In this document: piece after piece, positions 41,335-50,859 of the stretch
Numbering within the stretch: the stretch's first letter is position 1
Layout: every line of letters starts with the position of its first letter
DNA from: Moduliflexus sp964602655
GTDB taxonomy: Bacteria; Moduliflexota; Moduliflexia; Moduliflexales; Moduliflexaceae
Direction of reading: 5' to 3'
Assembly (NCBI GenBank): GCA_964602655.1
Contig: CAZRSF010000006.1
Coordinates: 59,470 to 123,469, forward strand
Length of the DNA: 64,000 nucleotides
Notes under the pieces: model-generated
What the model was told of the DNA's origin: nothing
What the model saw: the letters and a program-made list of their open reading frames with translations, nothing else
Databases searched by the model: none
Program-made: the position numbers and the translations under genes

Positions 41335-43224
41335 TTAATCCATATAGACTTGATGCCAGATTTCGAAGACCATCAGCGCCCAGAGCCGGTGACTGTGATT
41401 CTGCCGCCCGTTCAGGTGTTCCACGATCAGGCGCTGTACGTAATCGGGCTGGAAATAACCGCGCCGTTTCAGGCGTTCCGGCGAAAGCGTGTCGAGCAGC
41501 AGCGGGCGCAATTCGTTCATCAGCCAGTTTTTGATCGGGATGCTGAAGCCCTCTTTGCCGCGCGTCAGAATCTTTTCCGGCAGCAAATCCGCGACCGCTT
41601 TTTTCAGAACGTATTTGGTCGTCATCCCTTTGAGCTTCAATTCGGTCGGAATCGTCGCGGCAAATTCCATGACTTTGTGGTCGAGAAACGGGGCGCGGGT
41701 TTCCAACGACGGCGCCATGCTCATGCGATCTACTTTGACCATGATGCCGTCGGTCAGATAGGTTTTGATGTCCACGTATTCCTGCTGCGCGAGCGGCGTG
41801 ACGCCGTTTAACGCAGCGCGTTCGAAATAGTGTTCAATATATTTGTAGGAATTACCGCGTTGAAACGCCTCTAACAATTCTCCGGAGTAAAGCTGCCGCT
41901 TTTCCGGCGTTTGCAGGAACGTCATCCAGCGCGTGTGCATGTATTCCGGCGGCAGGCTCGCGCCTTCGACAAAGCGTTTGACGCGATTGATAAAGCCTTT
42001 CTTTTTCGGCGACGGCGGAATCAGAGCGACCGCTTTTGCAATCACTTGATCGCGCAAAAACACTGGAAGATGCTGATATTGCCGCGCCATACGGTCGGCG
42101 ATGTAGGTATCGTACCCGGCAAAGAGTTCGTCGCCGCCGTCGCCGGAAAGCGCGACCGTGACATGCTCCCGCGCCATTTTGCTGACGAGATAGGTGGGGA
42201 AAATCGAGAAATCACCGAACGGTTCGTCCAGCATTTTGACAAGCTTTTCGGTCAAATCAATCGCATCCGGCTTGATGATGAATTCATGATGTTCCGTGCC
42301 GAAATGCTTAGAGACCGCGCGGGCGTATTCCAGTTCGTTGTAGGTTTGTTCCGCGAAGCCGATGGAAAAGGTTTTGACCGGCTGGCTCGAATGCTTTGCC
42401 ATGAAGCCGACGACGGCGCTGGAATCAATGCCGCCGCTCAACAAGGCGCCGAGCGGCACGTCGCTGATCATGCGTATTTTGACCGCTTCTTCCAACAATT
42501 CGGCTAAACGATGGGCGTAGTAGGCTTCGTCATGCTTTTCCGGTTTGACCGGCAAATTATCCCAGTAGGACTCGACGCGGATTTCACCTTTTTTGAGCAG
42601 TAGAAAATGGGCGGGCGGCAGTTTGTGAATGTTCTGAAAAATCGTCTCTGGCGAGAAGACGTATTCGAAGGTCAAAAAGCGATCCAGCGCGTCGAGATTG
42701 ACCTCCCTCGGAACGTTTTCGCATTGCAGGATGGATTTGATTTCCGAGCCGAACAGGAATTTGTCGCCGTCTTTGTAATAATGCAGCGGCTTTTTGCCAG
42801 CGCGATCTTTAGCGAGAAAGAGCGTTCGTTCGAGCGTATCCCAGATCGCGAACGCAAACATGCCGCGCAAATGTTGTAAGACTTCGACGCCGTATTCTTC
42901 GTAGCCGTGAATGATCGCTTCCGTGTCCGAATGCGTGGTAAAGCGATGCCCGGCGCGTTCGAGTTTGTCGCGCAGTTCCTGAAAATTGTAAATTTCGCCG
43001 TTAAAGACGATCTGTAAACGACCGTCTTCGTTCTGAATCGGCTGATGCCCGCCCGACAGGTCAATAATGCTGAGGCGGCGCATCGCTAAACCCGCATCCA
43101 GCGAGACGTAAAAGCCCTCGTCATCCGGCCCGCGATGGCGAATTACGTCGTTCATCCGCTGCAACGTCTCGCGCTGAATGGTAAAATGGTCATGAAGCCG
43201 CACAATCCCGCAAATTCCGCACAT
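41335..43224 (-). CDS. asnB: Asparagine synthase (glutamine-hydrolysing), AsnB-type (copy 2)
   Basis: This 629-residue protein has Cys2 (MCGICGI), glutaminase motifs RHRGPDDEG, RRLSIIDLSGG and FNGEIYNF, and synthetase motifs SGGIDSS (263-269) and GGDGGDELFAGYD. It is a divergent paralog of the enzyme at 13043, so one may serve asparagine supply and the other a glycan or cofactor. There is no strong ribosome site. A palindromic repeat lies in the 56-base gap after the solute-binding-protein gene upstream. Confidence 0.9.
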   Translation of the reverse strand: MCGICGIVRLHDHFTIQRETLQRMNDVIRHRGPDDEGFYVSLDAGLAMRRLSIIDLSGGHQPIQNEDGRLQIVFNGEIYNFQELRDKLERAGHRFTTHSDTEAIIHGYEEYGVEVLQHLRGMFAFAIWDTLERTLFLAKDRAGKKPLHYYKDGDKFLFGSEIKSILQCENVPREVNLDALDRFLTFEYVFSPETIFQNIHKLPPAHFLLLKKGEIRVESYWDNLPVKPEKHDEAYYAHRLAELLEEAVKIRMISDVPLGALLSGGIDSSAVVGFMAKHSSQPVKTFSIGFAEQTYNELEYARAVSKHFGTEHHEFIIKPDAIDLTEKLVKMLDEPFGDFSIFPTYLVSKMAREHVTVALSGDGGDELFAGYDTYIADRMARQYQHLPVFLRDQVIAKAVALIPPSPKKKGFINRVKRFVEGASLPPEYMHTRWMTFLQTPEKRQLYSGELLEAFQRGNSYKYIEHYFERAALNGVTPLAQQEYVDIKTYLTDGIMVKVDRMSMAPSLETRAPFLDHKVMEFAATIPTELKLKGMTTKYVLKKAVADLLPEKILTRGKEGFSIPIKNWLMNELRPLLLDTLSPERLKRRGYFQPDYVQRLIVEHLNGRQNHSHRLWALMVFEIWHQVYMD

Positions 43225-43242
43225 GTCAAATGTATTCCATGT

Positions 43243-43275
43243 AACCCTGCCAGGGTTTTAAACCCTGGCAGGGTT
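43243..43275. repeat. Palindrome, AACCCTGCCAGGG family (copy 3)
   Basis: AACCCTGCCAGGGTTT, one T, then the exact complement. It lies between the solute-binding-protein gene and AsnB copy 2. Confidence 0.9.
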
Positions 43276-43280
43276 AGCAT

Positions 43281-44519
43281 TTATTTCAAGGCGTCAATCT
43301 CTTGTTTCGCCTGTTTTAAGGCGTCGGACGCCGTCATCTCGCCGCGCAGCGCCGCGCTCAAGCGCTGTTGCAATATCTGCGACACCTGCTGATAATCGGC
43401 GCGTTTCGGGCGATGATGCGCGGCTTCCAATTGCGCCCGTTTCACTGCCATCAACGGATCGAGGCTGTTGATATCAGCGCTGGTCTGCACGGACGTCCAG
43501 ATCGGCATTTCCGACGCATACGCCCGCTGTACTACCGGGCTGGTGAAAAATGCGATCCATTTCCAGGCGGCGTCTTTCTGCGGGGAAGTCGCAAGAATCC
43601 CGATGCCTTGCATCGCGGAAACGGACGACGATTTCGCGCTGACAGAGCGAGAAACCGGAAGCAGCATCATGGCAGCCTGACTGTTCACGGTGGAATTCGG
43701 GGCGTTCAGTTGGCCTTGTAAAAACGTCCAATTCGAGGTAAACGCCGCTTGCGCAGTAATGAAATCGTCTTTGGCGGCGATATCGTCATTCGTGAGAATT
43801 TTGGGGTTGGCTAATTGTTTTTCGAGCAGCGCGACCATAAACTGCAACGCTTTGAGGCCGGCATCGCTGTCAAATGTCGGCTGACCGTCATCATTGAACA
43901 GTTCGCCGCCGAACGCCCCGATCAGCCAGGTGTATTCGGCCACAAGCTCTTCCCCGGAACGCCAGGCGTCTGTCCAGGGATATTCGACCACGCCCGCTTT
44001 TTTCAACTGGAGCATTTGATCCACCATGTCTTCGAGATTGGCGGGCGGATTGGTCAATTCGATCTTTTGCAGCATGGCCGCATTGTAATACATCAGTTGA
44101 AAATTCACGAGCAATGGCATCGCCCAGGTCTGTTTTTGATCGCGAAACGCTTTCCATAGTGACGGCGCGATATCTTTGCGCATCGGCGAAGAAAGATAGT
44201 CGTCCAACGGCGCTAATCGCCCTTGTTTGAGCAGGTTGGCGAGCCAGAGTTGATCGAATGACACGACATCATACGGGGCGTCGGCGGCGGTAATTTTCAG
44301 ATACGATTCCTGATATGCCACCGTGTCTATATTGACAGCAATCCCGCTTAATTCTTCGAACAGATTGGATAGCAATTTCAATTCTTCCGGTTGGTATCCG
44401 GCTTGCGCGGCATAGAGGACGCGAAGCGGTTGTTCTTCCGCAGGCGTCTGCGCCTGAGCGGAGAACGCTCCCAGAGCCAGCGCCAAGGCGCTGATTGTGA
44501 TAAGCATTCGTGATTTCAT
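43281..44519 (-). CDS. ABC-type extracellular solute-binding protein (orphan)
   Basis: The 412-residue protein has a Sec signal peptide (MKSRMLITISALALALGAFS, cleavage near AQAQ) and a mature part like the sugar-type solute-binding family: LRVLYAAQAGYQPEE, YDVVSFDQLWLANLLKQGRL, VNFQLMYYNAAML and a late GIGILATSPQKDAAWKWI. It would deliver an oligosaccharide or similar ligand in the periplasm. No permease or ATPase gene is adjacent. I chose the ATG at 44519 (AAGGAA upstream, signal peptide). A longer frame to 44738 runs through repeats and is not coding. Confidence 0.88.
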   Translation of the reverse strand: MKSRMLITISALALALGAFSAQAQTPAEEQPLRVLYAAQAGYQPEELKLLSNLFEELSGIAVNIDTVAYQESYLKITAADAPYDVVSFDQLWLANLLKQGRLAPLDDYLSSPMRKDIAPSLWKAFRDQKQTWAMPLLVNFQLMYYNAAMLQKIELTNPPANLEDMVDQMLQLKKAGVVEYPWTDAWRSGEELVAEYTWLIGAFGGELFNDDGQPTFDSDAGLKALQFMVALLEKQLANPKILTNDDIAAKDDFITAQAAFTSNWTFLQGQLNAPNSTVNSQAAMMLLPVSRSVSAKSSSVSAMQGIGILATSPQKDAAWKWIAFFTSPVVQRAYASEMPIWTSVQTSADINSLDPLMAVKRAQLEAAHHRPKRADYQQVSQILQQRLSAALRGEMTASDALKQAKQEIDALK

Positions 44520-45037
44520 AATCGTTCCTTTCTTGACAAGAGTATGAGAGTTGCTGCTGCATAAGCGATCTTCCATTTGTCCTGAGCCTGTCGAAAGGCG
44601 AACAACGGCTTGACAGGCTGGCCGCGAACGGGACGCGGAGGGGCGAGGTTTCCTCACCCTTTCGGGCTGAGAACCCCTGCCTCTACGCGCGAAACAACCG
44701 CCTTCGAAAAGGGCTGCGTAAACAATTGAGAAAGTCATATTCAGGCCGGGAAATTTGTCAAGAACTCAATTTTTTTCTTGCTATTCTTTGCCAGCCCTCT
44801 TATTCTTCAACACGCTTGCGCAGTGAGGAATTGCTGCTGGTTTTCAGCGCGTGAACGCGATTCTCGAACAGACGTTTATCGGGCGCATATCCGTAATGTT
44901 CATATAACAAAACCCTACCAGATGTGACTTCAAGACGCTTCGACATCGCTCAGCGTGACCGGTCATGGCGAGCGACGTCGAACCATGAATCATTTCCTGT
45001 TGCTCTATCTGTGGGGGATGTTTATGGGAGAGAAGCT
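44520..45037. repeat. Repeat-rich divergent intergenic region
   Basis: This 518-base gap holds two palindromic units. At 44577-44622, TTGTCCTGAGCCTGTCGAAA has AGCCTGTC pairing with GACAGGCT. At 44939-44982, TTCGACATCGCTCAGCGTGA and onward pairs imperfectly with GGTCATGGCGAGCGACGTCG. A third G/C-rich imperfect hairpin lies at about 44630-44690. No gene was seen, and promoters for the flanking divergent genes are not obvious. Confidence 0.6.
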
Positions 45038-46519
45038 GTGAAACAGATCAATACGATTTTGATTGTTGATGACGAGCCGGGCGCGAGAAATATTTTAGAA
45101 GCATTATTGCTTCGTGAAGGCCATCATTTGGAATTTGCGTCATGCGGCAGAGAAGCCCTGGAAAAGGTGCGGGACATCACGCCGAGTTTGGTGCTGTTGG
45201 ACGTGATGATGCCGGAAATGGACGGTTTTGAGGTCTGCCGCAGATTGCGAGCCATGCCAGTGCTGGCGGAAGTGCCGATCATCATGATTACCGCCCTCGA
45301 TGACCGTGAGTCGCGGTTGGATGGGATTAATGCAGGCGCGGATGATTTTCTCTCCAAACCGTTCGATCGGGATGAATTGCGGGCGCGGATTCGCACGATC
45401 CTGCGGCTCAATCGGTATCGTCGCCTCCATATCGAACGCGCGAAATTCGAATGGGTCATTCAGCATGCGAAAGACGGCTATCTGATGATCAATCAACATG
45501 ACGAAATCGTGTACGCCAATTCTCATGCCCGCCTGTTTTTGAATCTTTCGCCCGATAAAGAATTGACCGCGCTGAAATTTTTCGACGTCATTCGTCAGAG
45601 CTATCAGCTTGAGTCGCAGGACGCCTGGGCATCCTGGCCGAATCCCATAAACGAATCGCCGCAGTTTATTCGCTATCTTGTCCGGCAGGAAACCATTACG
45701 TCAGAGGCGTTCTGGCTGCAAGTAGATGTGTTGGATCTGCCGTCTGCGACGGAAGAAGAGCGAATGATCCGCCTGTCGGATGTGACGGCGAAGATGAAAG
45801 CGCAACGCAATCGCTGGGGCTTTCATACGATTATCTGCCACAAGTTACGCACGCCGCTCGTGGGGATGTTGGGGAGCCTGGAATTTCTCGTGCAGCAAGT
45901 CGAGAATCTTTCGACGTCGGAAATCTTCGAATTCGCGCAGATGTCATTAGCCAGCGTTCGCCGCCTGCATGGCGAAATCGAGGATATTCTGCAATATTTG
46001 AACGCGCCGAGTCTTGCGAACACGGAACCGTTTTTTCTGGCGGAATTGCCGCATCTGCTCAATGAAATCGCACAAAGTCTCGCGATAAAAACGTTGGACA
46101 TCACGATTGACGAGACGCTGAAAGATACCTGGATTTCCCTGTCAGAGCGAGCGGTTGAACTGGTGTTCTGGGAAGCGCTGGAAAATTCGGTCAAATTCCA
46201 CCCGGCGCATACTCCGCAGATTCGGGTCGAGGTCGAACCGGAAAAAGATCAGCGCATCTGTCTGCGTATCGCTGATGACGGCATGTCGCTGTCGCCGCAC
46301 CAGCTTTCGCAGATGTGGCAGCCATATTATCAGGGCGAGAAATTTCTGACTGGCGAGGAGGAAGGAATGGGCTTAGGCTTGACGATGGTGGCCGCCATGC
46401 TCTGGGAAGTCGGCGGCGTCTGTCGGTCATATAATCGGCCTGAGTCGCCCGGCGTGGTGATTGAGTTATCGTTGCCGCAAATTACGGTCGAAGAGGTCAA
46501 ACGTCAGATGGCGGCATGA
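45038..46519 (+). CDS. REC-PAS-histidine kinase hybrid
   Basis: This 493-residue soluble protein begins with a receiver domain (DDEPGARN; phospho-Asp 55 in LVLLDVMMPEMDG; Lys in FLSKPFD). A PAS-like sensor (about 130-245) follows, then a HisKA dimerisation region with HKLRTPL (His 268) and a HATPase_c domain with N-box WEALENSVKFHP and IADDGMSLS and GMGLGLTMVAAM. It would sense in the cytoplasm and pass phosphate to a partner that is not in this window. I chose GTG 45038 (GGGAGAGAAG upstream). The longer ATG frame from 44924 begins inside a palindromic repeat. Confidence 0.85.
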   Translation: MKQINTILIVDDEPGARNILEALLLREGHHLEFASCGREALEKVRDITPSLVLLDVMMPEMDGFEVCRRLRAMPVLAEVPIIMITALDDRESRLDGINAGADDFLSKPFDRDELRARIRTILRLNRYRRLHIERAKFEWVIQHAKDGYLMINQHDEIVYANSHARLFLNLSPDKELTALKFFDVIRQSYQLESQDAWASWPNPINESPQFIRYLVRQETITSEAFWLQVDVLDLPSATEEERMIRLSDVTAKMKAQRNRWGFHTIICHKLRTPLVGMLGSLEFLVQQVENLSTSEIFEFAQMSLASVRRLHGEIEDILQYLNAPSLANTEPFFLAELPHLLNEIAQSLAIKTLDITIDETLKDTWISLSERAVELVFWEALENSVKFHPAHTPQIRVEVEPEKDQRICLRIADDGMSLSPHQLSQMWQPYYQGEKFLTGEEEGMGLGLTMVAAMLWEVGGVCRSYNRPESPGVVIELSLPQITVEEVKRQMAA

Positions 46520-46539
46520 TCTTCGTTATCAAAATCTTT

Positions 46540-47031
46540 TTAGTGAAAGGCATTCAGAAGCAGCAGCGGCATGTAACTGACAGAATTGATGATCACTGAT
46601 TTTTTCCACGGCGTTGGTATGCAGAATCGTTTAGAACAGAGGCGTAATACACTCCCTTCAATGACAACGCTTAACACATAAGCAAGAATATACGAAAGGT
46701 TCACGTAAGTCCCCCACGAATCATCGAATCTTGGAATACTGTACGTCGTGCCATCCAGATTTGTTCCCTCAACGTAAATGACTCCTGTGGGCAGGTGTGG
46801 TGCGAGAAGCATTCCTGCCACTGATGACACAATATTCGCGCCTAAAACCATAATGAAAATCCGTTCTTTTTTGATCTCAATTGTCGGATCAAGAATAGCA
46901 TCCTGTTTAAGCAGATAGACCAACATTTTCCATTCCGATACCACAATCAGAATCGCGATCAATGGCATGAGCAATGAGATAACATACGGATGCATAAATG
47001 CCGGGAAAATCATATTTGCAAGTAATTGCAT
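46540..47031 (-). CDS. Small membrane protein, tandem paralog A
   Basis: The 163-residue protein has about four membrane segments and the shared start MQLLAN(M/F)(I/F)(F/Y)PAFM. Conserved features with its neighbour include LLMPLIAILIV, a cytoplasmic KKERIFIMVLGANIVSS stretch, HLPTG, a DGTT loop and TPWKKSVIINSVSY near the end. I do not recognise the family. The start at 47031 has AGGAG upstream. The longer frame to 47280 overlaps paralog B and is rejected. It converges on the kinase gene with a 20-base gap and no terminator. Confidence 0.7.
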   Translation of the reverse strand: MQLLANMIFPAFMHPYVISLLMPLIAILIVVSEWKMLVYLLKQDAILDPTIEIKKERIFIMVLGANIVSSVAGMLLAPHLPTGVIYVEGTNLDGTTYSIPRFDDSWGTYVNLSYILAYVLSVVIEGSVLRLCSKRFCIPTPWKKSVIINSVSYMPLLLLNAFH

Positions 47032-47087
47032 CGTTGTTCTCCTGTTTTCACGTAAAATCAAACTCTCGTTTTGTGTAATTTTCTTTT

Positions 47088-47594
47088 TCAATCCAACGTT
47101 GAGAGATAACCAAGCAAAAGGTAGAGCATAATTCCTCCATAACTGACCGAATTGAGAATCCACGATTTCTTCCAGGGGTTCAGCGCTTGAAATCGGTTGG
47201 TTATACGTAACACGCCGCCTTCGATAATGATGCTTAATGCGTACGCCAGCACAAATGAGACTATCGCGTATGTTCCCCATAAGTCACCAAGAACAGTCCG
47301 ATTGTGAGTCGTGCCGTCTGGCCAGGTTTCGTAAACATAGCTGAATCCGGTAGGCAGAAATAACGCAAAGAGCATTCCCACACTTGATGAAACAAAATTC
47401 GCAAATAATACCACGATGAATACCCATCGTTTTTTAAATGTAATCGCCTCGTCGCGGTTGGTATCTTTTTCAAGCAGGTGTACCAGCGTTTTCCACTCTG
47501 ATCCCAAAATCCAAATCAACATAAGCGGCATTACTAAAGGAGTGAAATACGGCGCCATAAATGCGGGATAAAAAAAATTCGCAAGCAGTTGCAT
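47088..47594 (-). CDS. Small membrane protein, tandem paralog B
   Basis: The 168-residue protein is a clear paralog of the next gene: MQLLANFFYPAFMAPYFTPL, SEWKTLVHLLEKD, KKRWVFIVVLFANFVSSSVG, FLPTG, DGTTHNRT, GDLWGTYAIV, and NPWKKSWILNSVSYG. It has about four membrane segments and no recognised family. GGGAGG precedes the ATG at 47594. The two genes lie 56 bases apart and are probably one transcript. Confidence 0.7.
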   Translation of the reverse strand: MQLLANFFYPAFMAPYFTPLVMPLMLIWILGSEWKTLVHLLEKDTNRDEAITFKKRWVFIVVLFANFVSSSVGMLFALFLPTGFSYVYETWPDGTTHNRTVLGDLWGTYAIVSFVLAYALSIIIEGGVLRITNRFQALNPWKKSWILNSVSYGGIMLYLLLGYLSTLD

Positions 47595-47954
47595 TATTGT
47601 TCCTCCCATATCGGATGTGGAAATCAAAATCGAGGAAACACTTTCAGATAACTTGACGGTTTCTGATAACGATGACCATAATTTTCGGTGCCAGTATAAA
47701 TATTCAGAAGTTCCCGAATTGTCAATAGGATTTTGGAAAAATTTGGTTTTATAGGAAAGATGTTTTTTAAATCTGCCTATTATCAAGCAAACTCAGCAAA
47801 ATATTGACAAAAATTCCCTGTTTTTAAAGAATGTTCTTGAAATGACGTAGGGCGAAATTCTGTTTCGCCGCTGCCGACAAAGAATTTTGGCAGACGATAG
47901 ACGATGAGCATTCACATCAACCGAAATTGTTCGAACACAGGAGGAACACGCATT
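47595..47954. other. Divergent intergenic region with a palindrome at 47851-47869
   Basis: This 360-base gap separates the small membrane gene pair from htpG. It contains the third copy of the GGGCGAAAC palindrome (GGCGAAA and TTTCGCC, 5-base loop). A TTGACA at 47804-47809 has no convincing -10 partner. The rest is AT-rich and shows no gene. Confidence 0.5.
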
Positions 47955-49817
47955 ATGTCAGATCATGTCCATGAGCCTGCGCAGGAATTCGAATACCAGG
48001 CGGAGATGAAACAATTACTGCATTTGATTGTCCACTCACTCTATACGCATCCGGAAGTCTTTTTGCGGGAGTTGATTTCCAATGCATCGGATGCTTTGAA
48101 TGTCGTGCGATTCCGGCAATTAGCCGACGCATCCATTATTGACCGGGATGCGCCACTGGAAATTCGGATTACCGTTAATAAAGAGACGCGGGAATTCAGT
48201 ATCGAAGATACCGGCGTCGGCATGACGAAAGAGGAATTGATTAAAAATATCGGCACAATTGCCCGCTCCGGCACATTGGCGTTTTTGACGCAGTTGAAGC
48301 AAAACCAGAAAACGCTTGAAGGCGACCTGATCGGTCAATTCGGCGTCGGCTTTTATTCCACGTTCATGGTGACGGATGAAGTGACGATTGAAACGCGCCA
48401 TGCGGATCAGGATTCCGTCGGCTATCGCTGGAAATCAATCGGCGAAGGGAAGTTTACGATTGAAGAAAGCGACCGGACGAAACGCGGCACGAAAATCTCG
48501 TTTACGCTGAAAGAAGAGAAAAAAGAATTCAGCGAAGAGTGGCGCATCAAAGATATTATCAAAAAGTATTCGAATTTCGTGGATTTTCCGGTGTATGTCG
48601 GCGAAGAAAAGGTCAATTCGGTCAGCGCGCTCTGGCAGAAACGCAAAGACGATTTGAAGGACGAAGACCTGAACGAGTTTTATAAATATATTTCCAATGA
48701 TTACCAGACGCCGCTCGGTTATCTGCATGTGGCCTTAGAAGGCAGCGTGAATTTCAAAGCGCTGCTGTTCATCCCGGAAACCGCGCCGGTCGCGCTGTTC
48801 AGCGAAAAGGATTACAAAGGACTGCATCTCTATGCCAATCGCGTCCTGATTCAGGACGATTGCAAAGACCTGCTGCCGGAATATCTGCGCTTTATCAAGG
48901 GCGTGGTAGATACGGAGGACCTGCCGCTGAACGTCTCGCGCGAAGTGACGCAAAACAGCCCGGTCATGGTGAAAATCAATAAAACGCTGGTGGGCAAGAT
49001 TTTAGGGCTGTTGGAAGAATGGGCGACGACCGATTCGGCCAAATACGAAAAGTTTTACAAGAATTTTTCGCCGCTGCTGAAAACCGGCGTGAACTCGGAC
49101 TATGCCAATCGTGAGAAACTGATTAATCTGTTGCGCTTCGAGTCCTCGACGGCGGAAAAAGGGACGTTCACGTCGCTGAAAGATTACGTGGCGCGCATGA
49201 GCAGCGAGCAGAAAGAGATTTATTACGTCAGCGGCGACCATCGCGATATGATCGAGCGCAATCCGAATCTCGAATATTTTAAAAAGCATAATATCGAAGT
49301 CTTGTTCCTGATCGATCCGATGGATGTGTTTGTCGTGCCGTCCATCATGGAATACGAGAAAAAGCCGCTCAAATCTATCGAAAAGGCCGATATTGACGTG
49401 AAGCCGGAAGAGGCGCAGGAAGCCGGGCTGACCGAATCGGTCGTCAAACCGCTGCTGACGGCGTTCAAAGAATTGCTGATTGATCACGTCGAAGACGTGG
49501 TCGCCTCGAAGCGGCTGGTAGATTCGGCGGTGACTCTGGTGATCGGCAAAGAAGGGATGGACGCACAGACCGAACGCATGATGAAGATGTTCAACAAAGA
49601 GTATGCCGGGTCGAAGAAAATTCTCGAAGTCAATCTCGCCCATCCGCTGATTAAGAATCTCTGGGCGATTTATCAGCAAGACAGCAAGTCGCCAGTGTTG
49701 AAAACAATGGCGGCGCAACTGTATGAAGGGGCGTTGTTAATGGAAGGCAATCTGCCGTCGCCGACCGAATTTGTTGCCCGGATGACGGAAATCATGGAAC
49801 GCGCCACACGGGCGTAA
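47955..49817 (+). CDS. htpG: Chaperone HtpG (Hsp90)
   Basis: The 620-residue protein matches HtpG in length and order: an N-terminal ATPase with FLRELISNASDALN, DTGVGMTKEELI, and GQFGVGFYSTFMV; a middle domain with GVVDTEDLPLNVSRE; and a C-terminal dimerisation region. It folds client proteins in the cytoplasm with ATP. AGGAGG precedes the ATG at 47955, so the in-frame start at 47904 is not used. Two hairpins follow the stop. Confidence 0.96.
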   Translation: MSDHVHEPAQEFEYQAEMKQLLHLIVHSLYTHPEVFLRELISNASDALNVVRFRQLADASIIDRDAPLEIRITVNKETREFSIEDTGVGMTKEELIKNIGTIARSGTLAFLTQLKQNQKTLEGDLIGQFGVGFYSTFMVTDEVTIETRHADQDSVGYRWKSIGEGKFTIEESDRTKRGTKISFTLKEEKKEFSEEWRIKDIIKKYSNFVDFPVYVGEEKVNSVSALWQKRKDDLKDEDLNEFYKYISNDYQTPLGYLHVALEGSVNFKALLFIPETAPVALFSEKDYKGLHLYANRVLIQDDCKDLLPEYLRFIKGVVDTEDLPLNVSREVTQNSPVMVKINKTLVGKILGLLEEWATTDSAKYEKFYKNFSPLLKTGVNSDYANREKLINLLRFESSTAEKGTFTSLKDYVARMSSEQKEIYYVSGDHRDMIERNPNLEYFKKHNIEVLFLIDPMDVFVVPSIMEYEKKPLKSIEKADIDVKPEEAQEAGLTESVVKPLLTAFKELLIDHVEDVVASKRLVDSAVTLVIGKEGMDAQTERMMKMFNKEYAGSKKILEVNLAHPLIKNLWAIYQQDSKSPVLKTMAAQLYEGALLMEGNLPSPTEFVARMTEIMERATRA

Positions 49818-49823
49818 GCGGAA

Positions 49824-49856
49824 AAACCTCACAGGTCTCTAAGACCTGTGAGGTTT
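49824..49856. repeat. Palindrome, AACCTCACAGGTC family
   Basis: AAACCTCACAGGTCT and its exact complement flank three bases, seven bases after the htpG stop. A degenerate half copy (AACCTCACAGGTTTT) lies at 51972-51986 in the gap between AraD and the MFS gene. It may stop htpG transcription, although the T run is poor. Confidence 0.85.
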
Positions 49857-49876
49857 GAAAAAACAAACAGTAGAAA

Positions 49877-49910
49877 TAAAAAACGCCCTGCTTCTTTCGA
49901 AACAGGGCGT
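49877..49910 (-). terminator. Intrinsic terminator of the PEP-CTERM gene
   Basis: On the minus strand ACGCCCTG, a 12-base loop and CAGGGCGT run into six T. It lies 22 bases after the PEP-CTERM stop. Confidence 0.85.
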
Positions 49911-49932
49911 GCGATTGTTGAAGCTCACTGAC

Positions 49933-50649
49933 TTACTTCTTTACGTATTTGCGGCCAAATGCAACCAATCCGAGCAGCCCGCCGCCGAGCAATAACACTG
50001 TTGACGGCTCAGGCACGTTCACTGACGCTACGACATAGTCGCTGCCTTCATAGCCTTTCACGGTATCGCTCTGATCGTCATTGGCGCGGAACACGATTTT
50101 CTTCACTAACAAATCGCCGAATGGATTCAGAATTTGCCACAACCCGCCTTTATCTTGCAGACCGGCAAAACCAGGAACTGCGCCTGCCGAACCATCAACA
50201 TTCGACCAATTGGCCGACAATCCGGTTCCTGTATGAGTCACCGATAACGTTGCGGTATATTTCACATCATTGGCATCCCAATAATCTACCACAGCGACTT
50301 CATCTACTTCATCATGATGATTTCCGTTTTCGAATAAGAACCCTAACGTGATTTCGGAAATCTTGGTTACGTCGAAAATATCAATCGTGATGGATTCTTT
50401 GCTTTCGATATCTATTTCGCCATCAACGAATCCACCTTCGATCCCTACGCCTGTAAACGATTTTCCGTTCTTGTTGTAGGTTTTATGTTCAAAGGGACGA
50501 GGCCCTGCTGTTGCTTTCCAAACGCCTGCTTCTTCTGCGGTCATTGCTCCATCTGTCAAATCACTTGCCGTAATATCCCACGCTTGAACTGTCTGGGTCG
50601 CGCCTAACGCGAACAACGCTGCACATGCTAACACGAGCAATTTTTTCAT
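49933..50649 (-). CDS. PEP-CTERM secreted protein
   Basis: The 238-residue protein has a signal peptide (MKKLLVLACAALFALGATQT, cleavage near VQAW), a beta-rich mature region with no family I recognise, and a C-terminal sorting signal: VPEPSTVLLLGGGLLGLVAF then basic GRKYVKK. Exosortase cuts such tails and the protein is exported to the surface or matrix. No exosortase lies in the window. GGAGG precedes the ATG. Expression appears to be controlled by a sigma54-like promoter and a c-di-GMP-type riboswitch upstream. Confidence 0.92.
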   Translation of the reverse strand: MKKLLVLACAALFALGATQTVQAWDITASDLTDGAMTAEEAGVWKATAGPRPFEHKTYNKNGKSFTGVGIEGGFVDGEIDIESKESITIDIFDVTKISEITLGFLFENGNHHDEVDEVAVVDYWDANDVKYTATLSVTHTGTGLSANWSNVDGSAGAVPGFAGLQDKGGLWQILNPFGDLLVKKIVFRANDDQSDTVKGYEGSDYVVASVNVPEPSTVLLLGGGLLGLVAFGRKYVKK

Positions 50650-50671
50650 CTGAATACCCTCCACATTAAGT

Positions 50672-50747
50672 AAGGGCAACCCGGCTGTCTTGACCGTAAG
50701 ACCCGTGGCTTTCCGTCCTCGCCTCGCGACGAGTTTGGCTTTATCTC
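50672..50747 (-). promoter_or_regulatory. Cyclic di-GMP-I (GEMM-type) riboswitch
   Basis: The minus-strand leader of the PEP-CTERM gene contains the GEMM core. AAAGCCAAAC is followed by a hairpin (CTCG...CGAG), then GACGGAAAGCCACGGGTCT, a short loop, AGACAGCCGGGTTGCC and the gene's ribosome site 15 bases on. The GAAA-like and GCCACGGG blocks and the AGCCGGGTTGCC block match the class from memory. The left arm reads GCC where GGC is usual. The ligand could be c-di-GMP or cGAMP. Confidence 0.75.
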
Positions 50748-50859
50748 AATCCTGAGATGTGTGTGTTTCGAAATGAATAAGAAGGTCTTCTCACTCATTT
50801 CCTTTGGTTTGTAATATATGGTTTTTGTATCGTAACAACTTGATGACGATTTTCTATAA

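Noticed and set aside
44520..44738. Longer N-terminus of the solute-binding protein
   Set aside because: It runs through repeat DNA. The signal peptide begins at 44519 with a ribosome site.
44924..45037. Longer N-terminus of the histidine kinase
   Set aside because: The extra codons translate a palindromic repeat. The receiver domain begins right after GTG 45038.
47032..47280. Longer N-terminus of paralog A
   Set aside because: It overlaps paralog B in the wrong frame. Both paralogs share the MQLLAN start.
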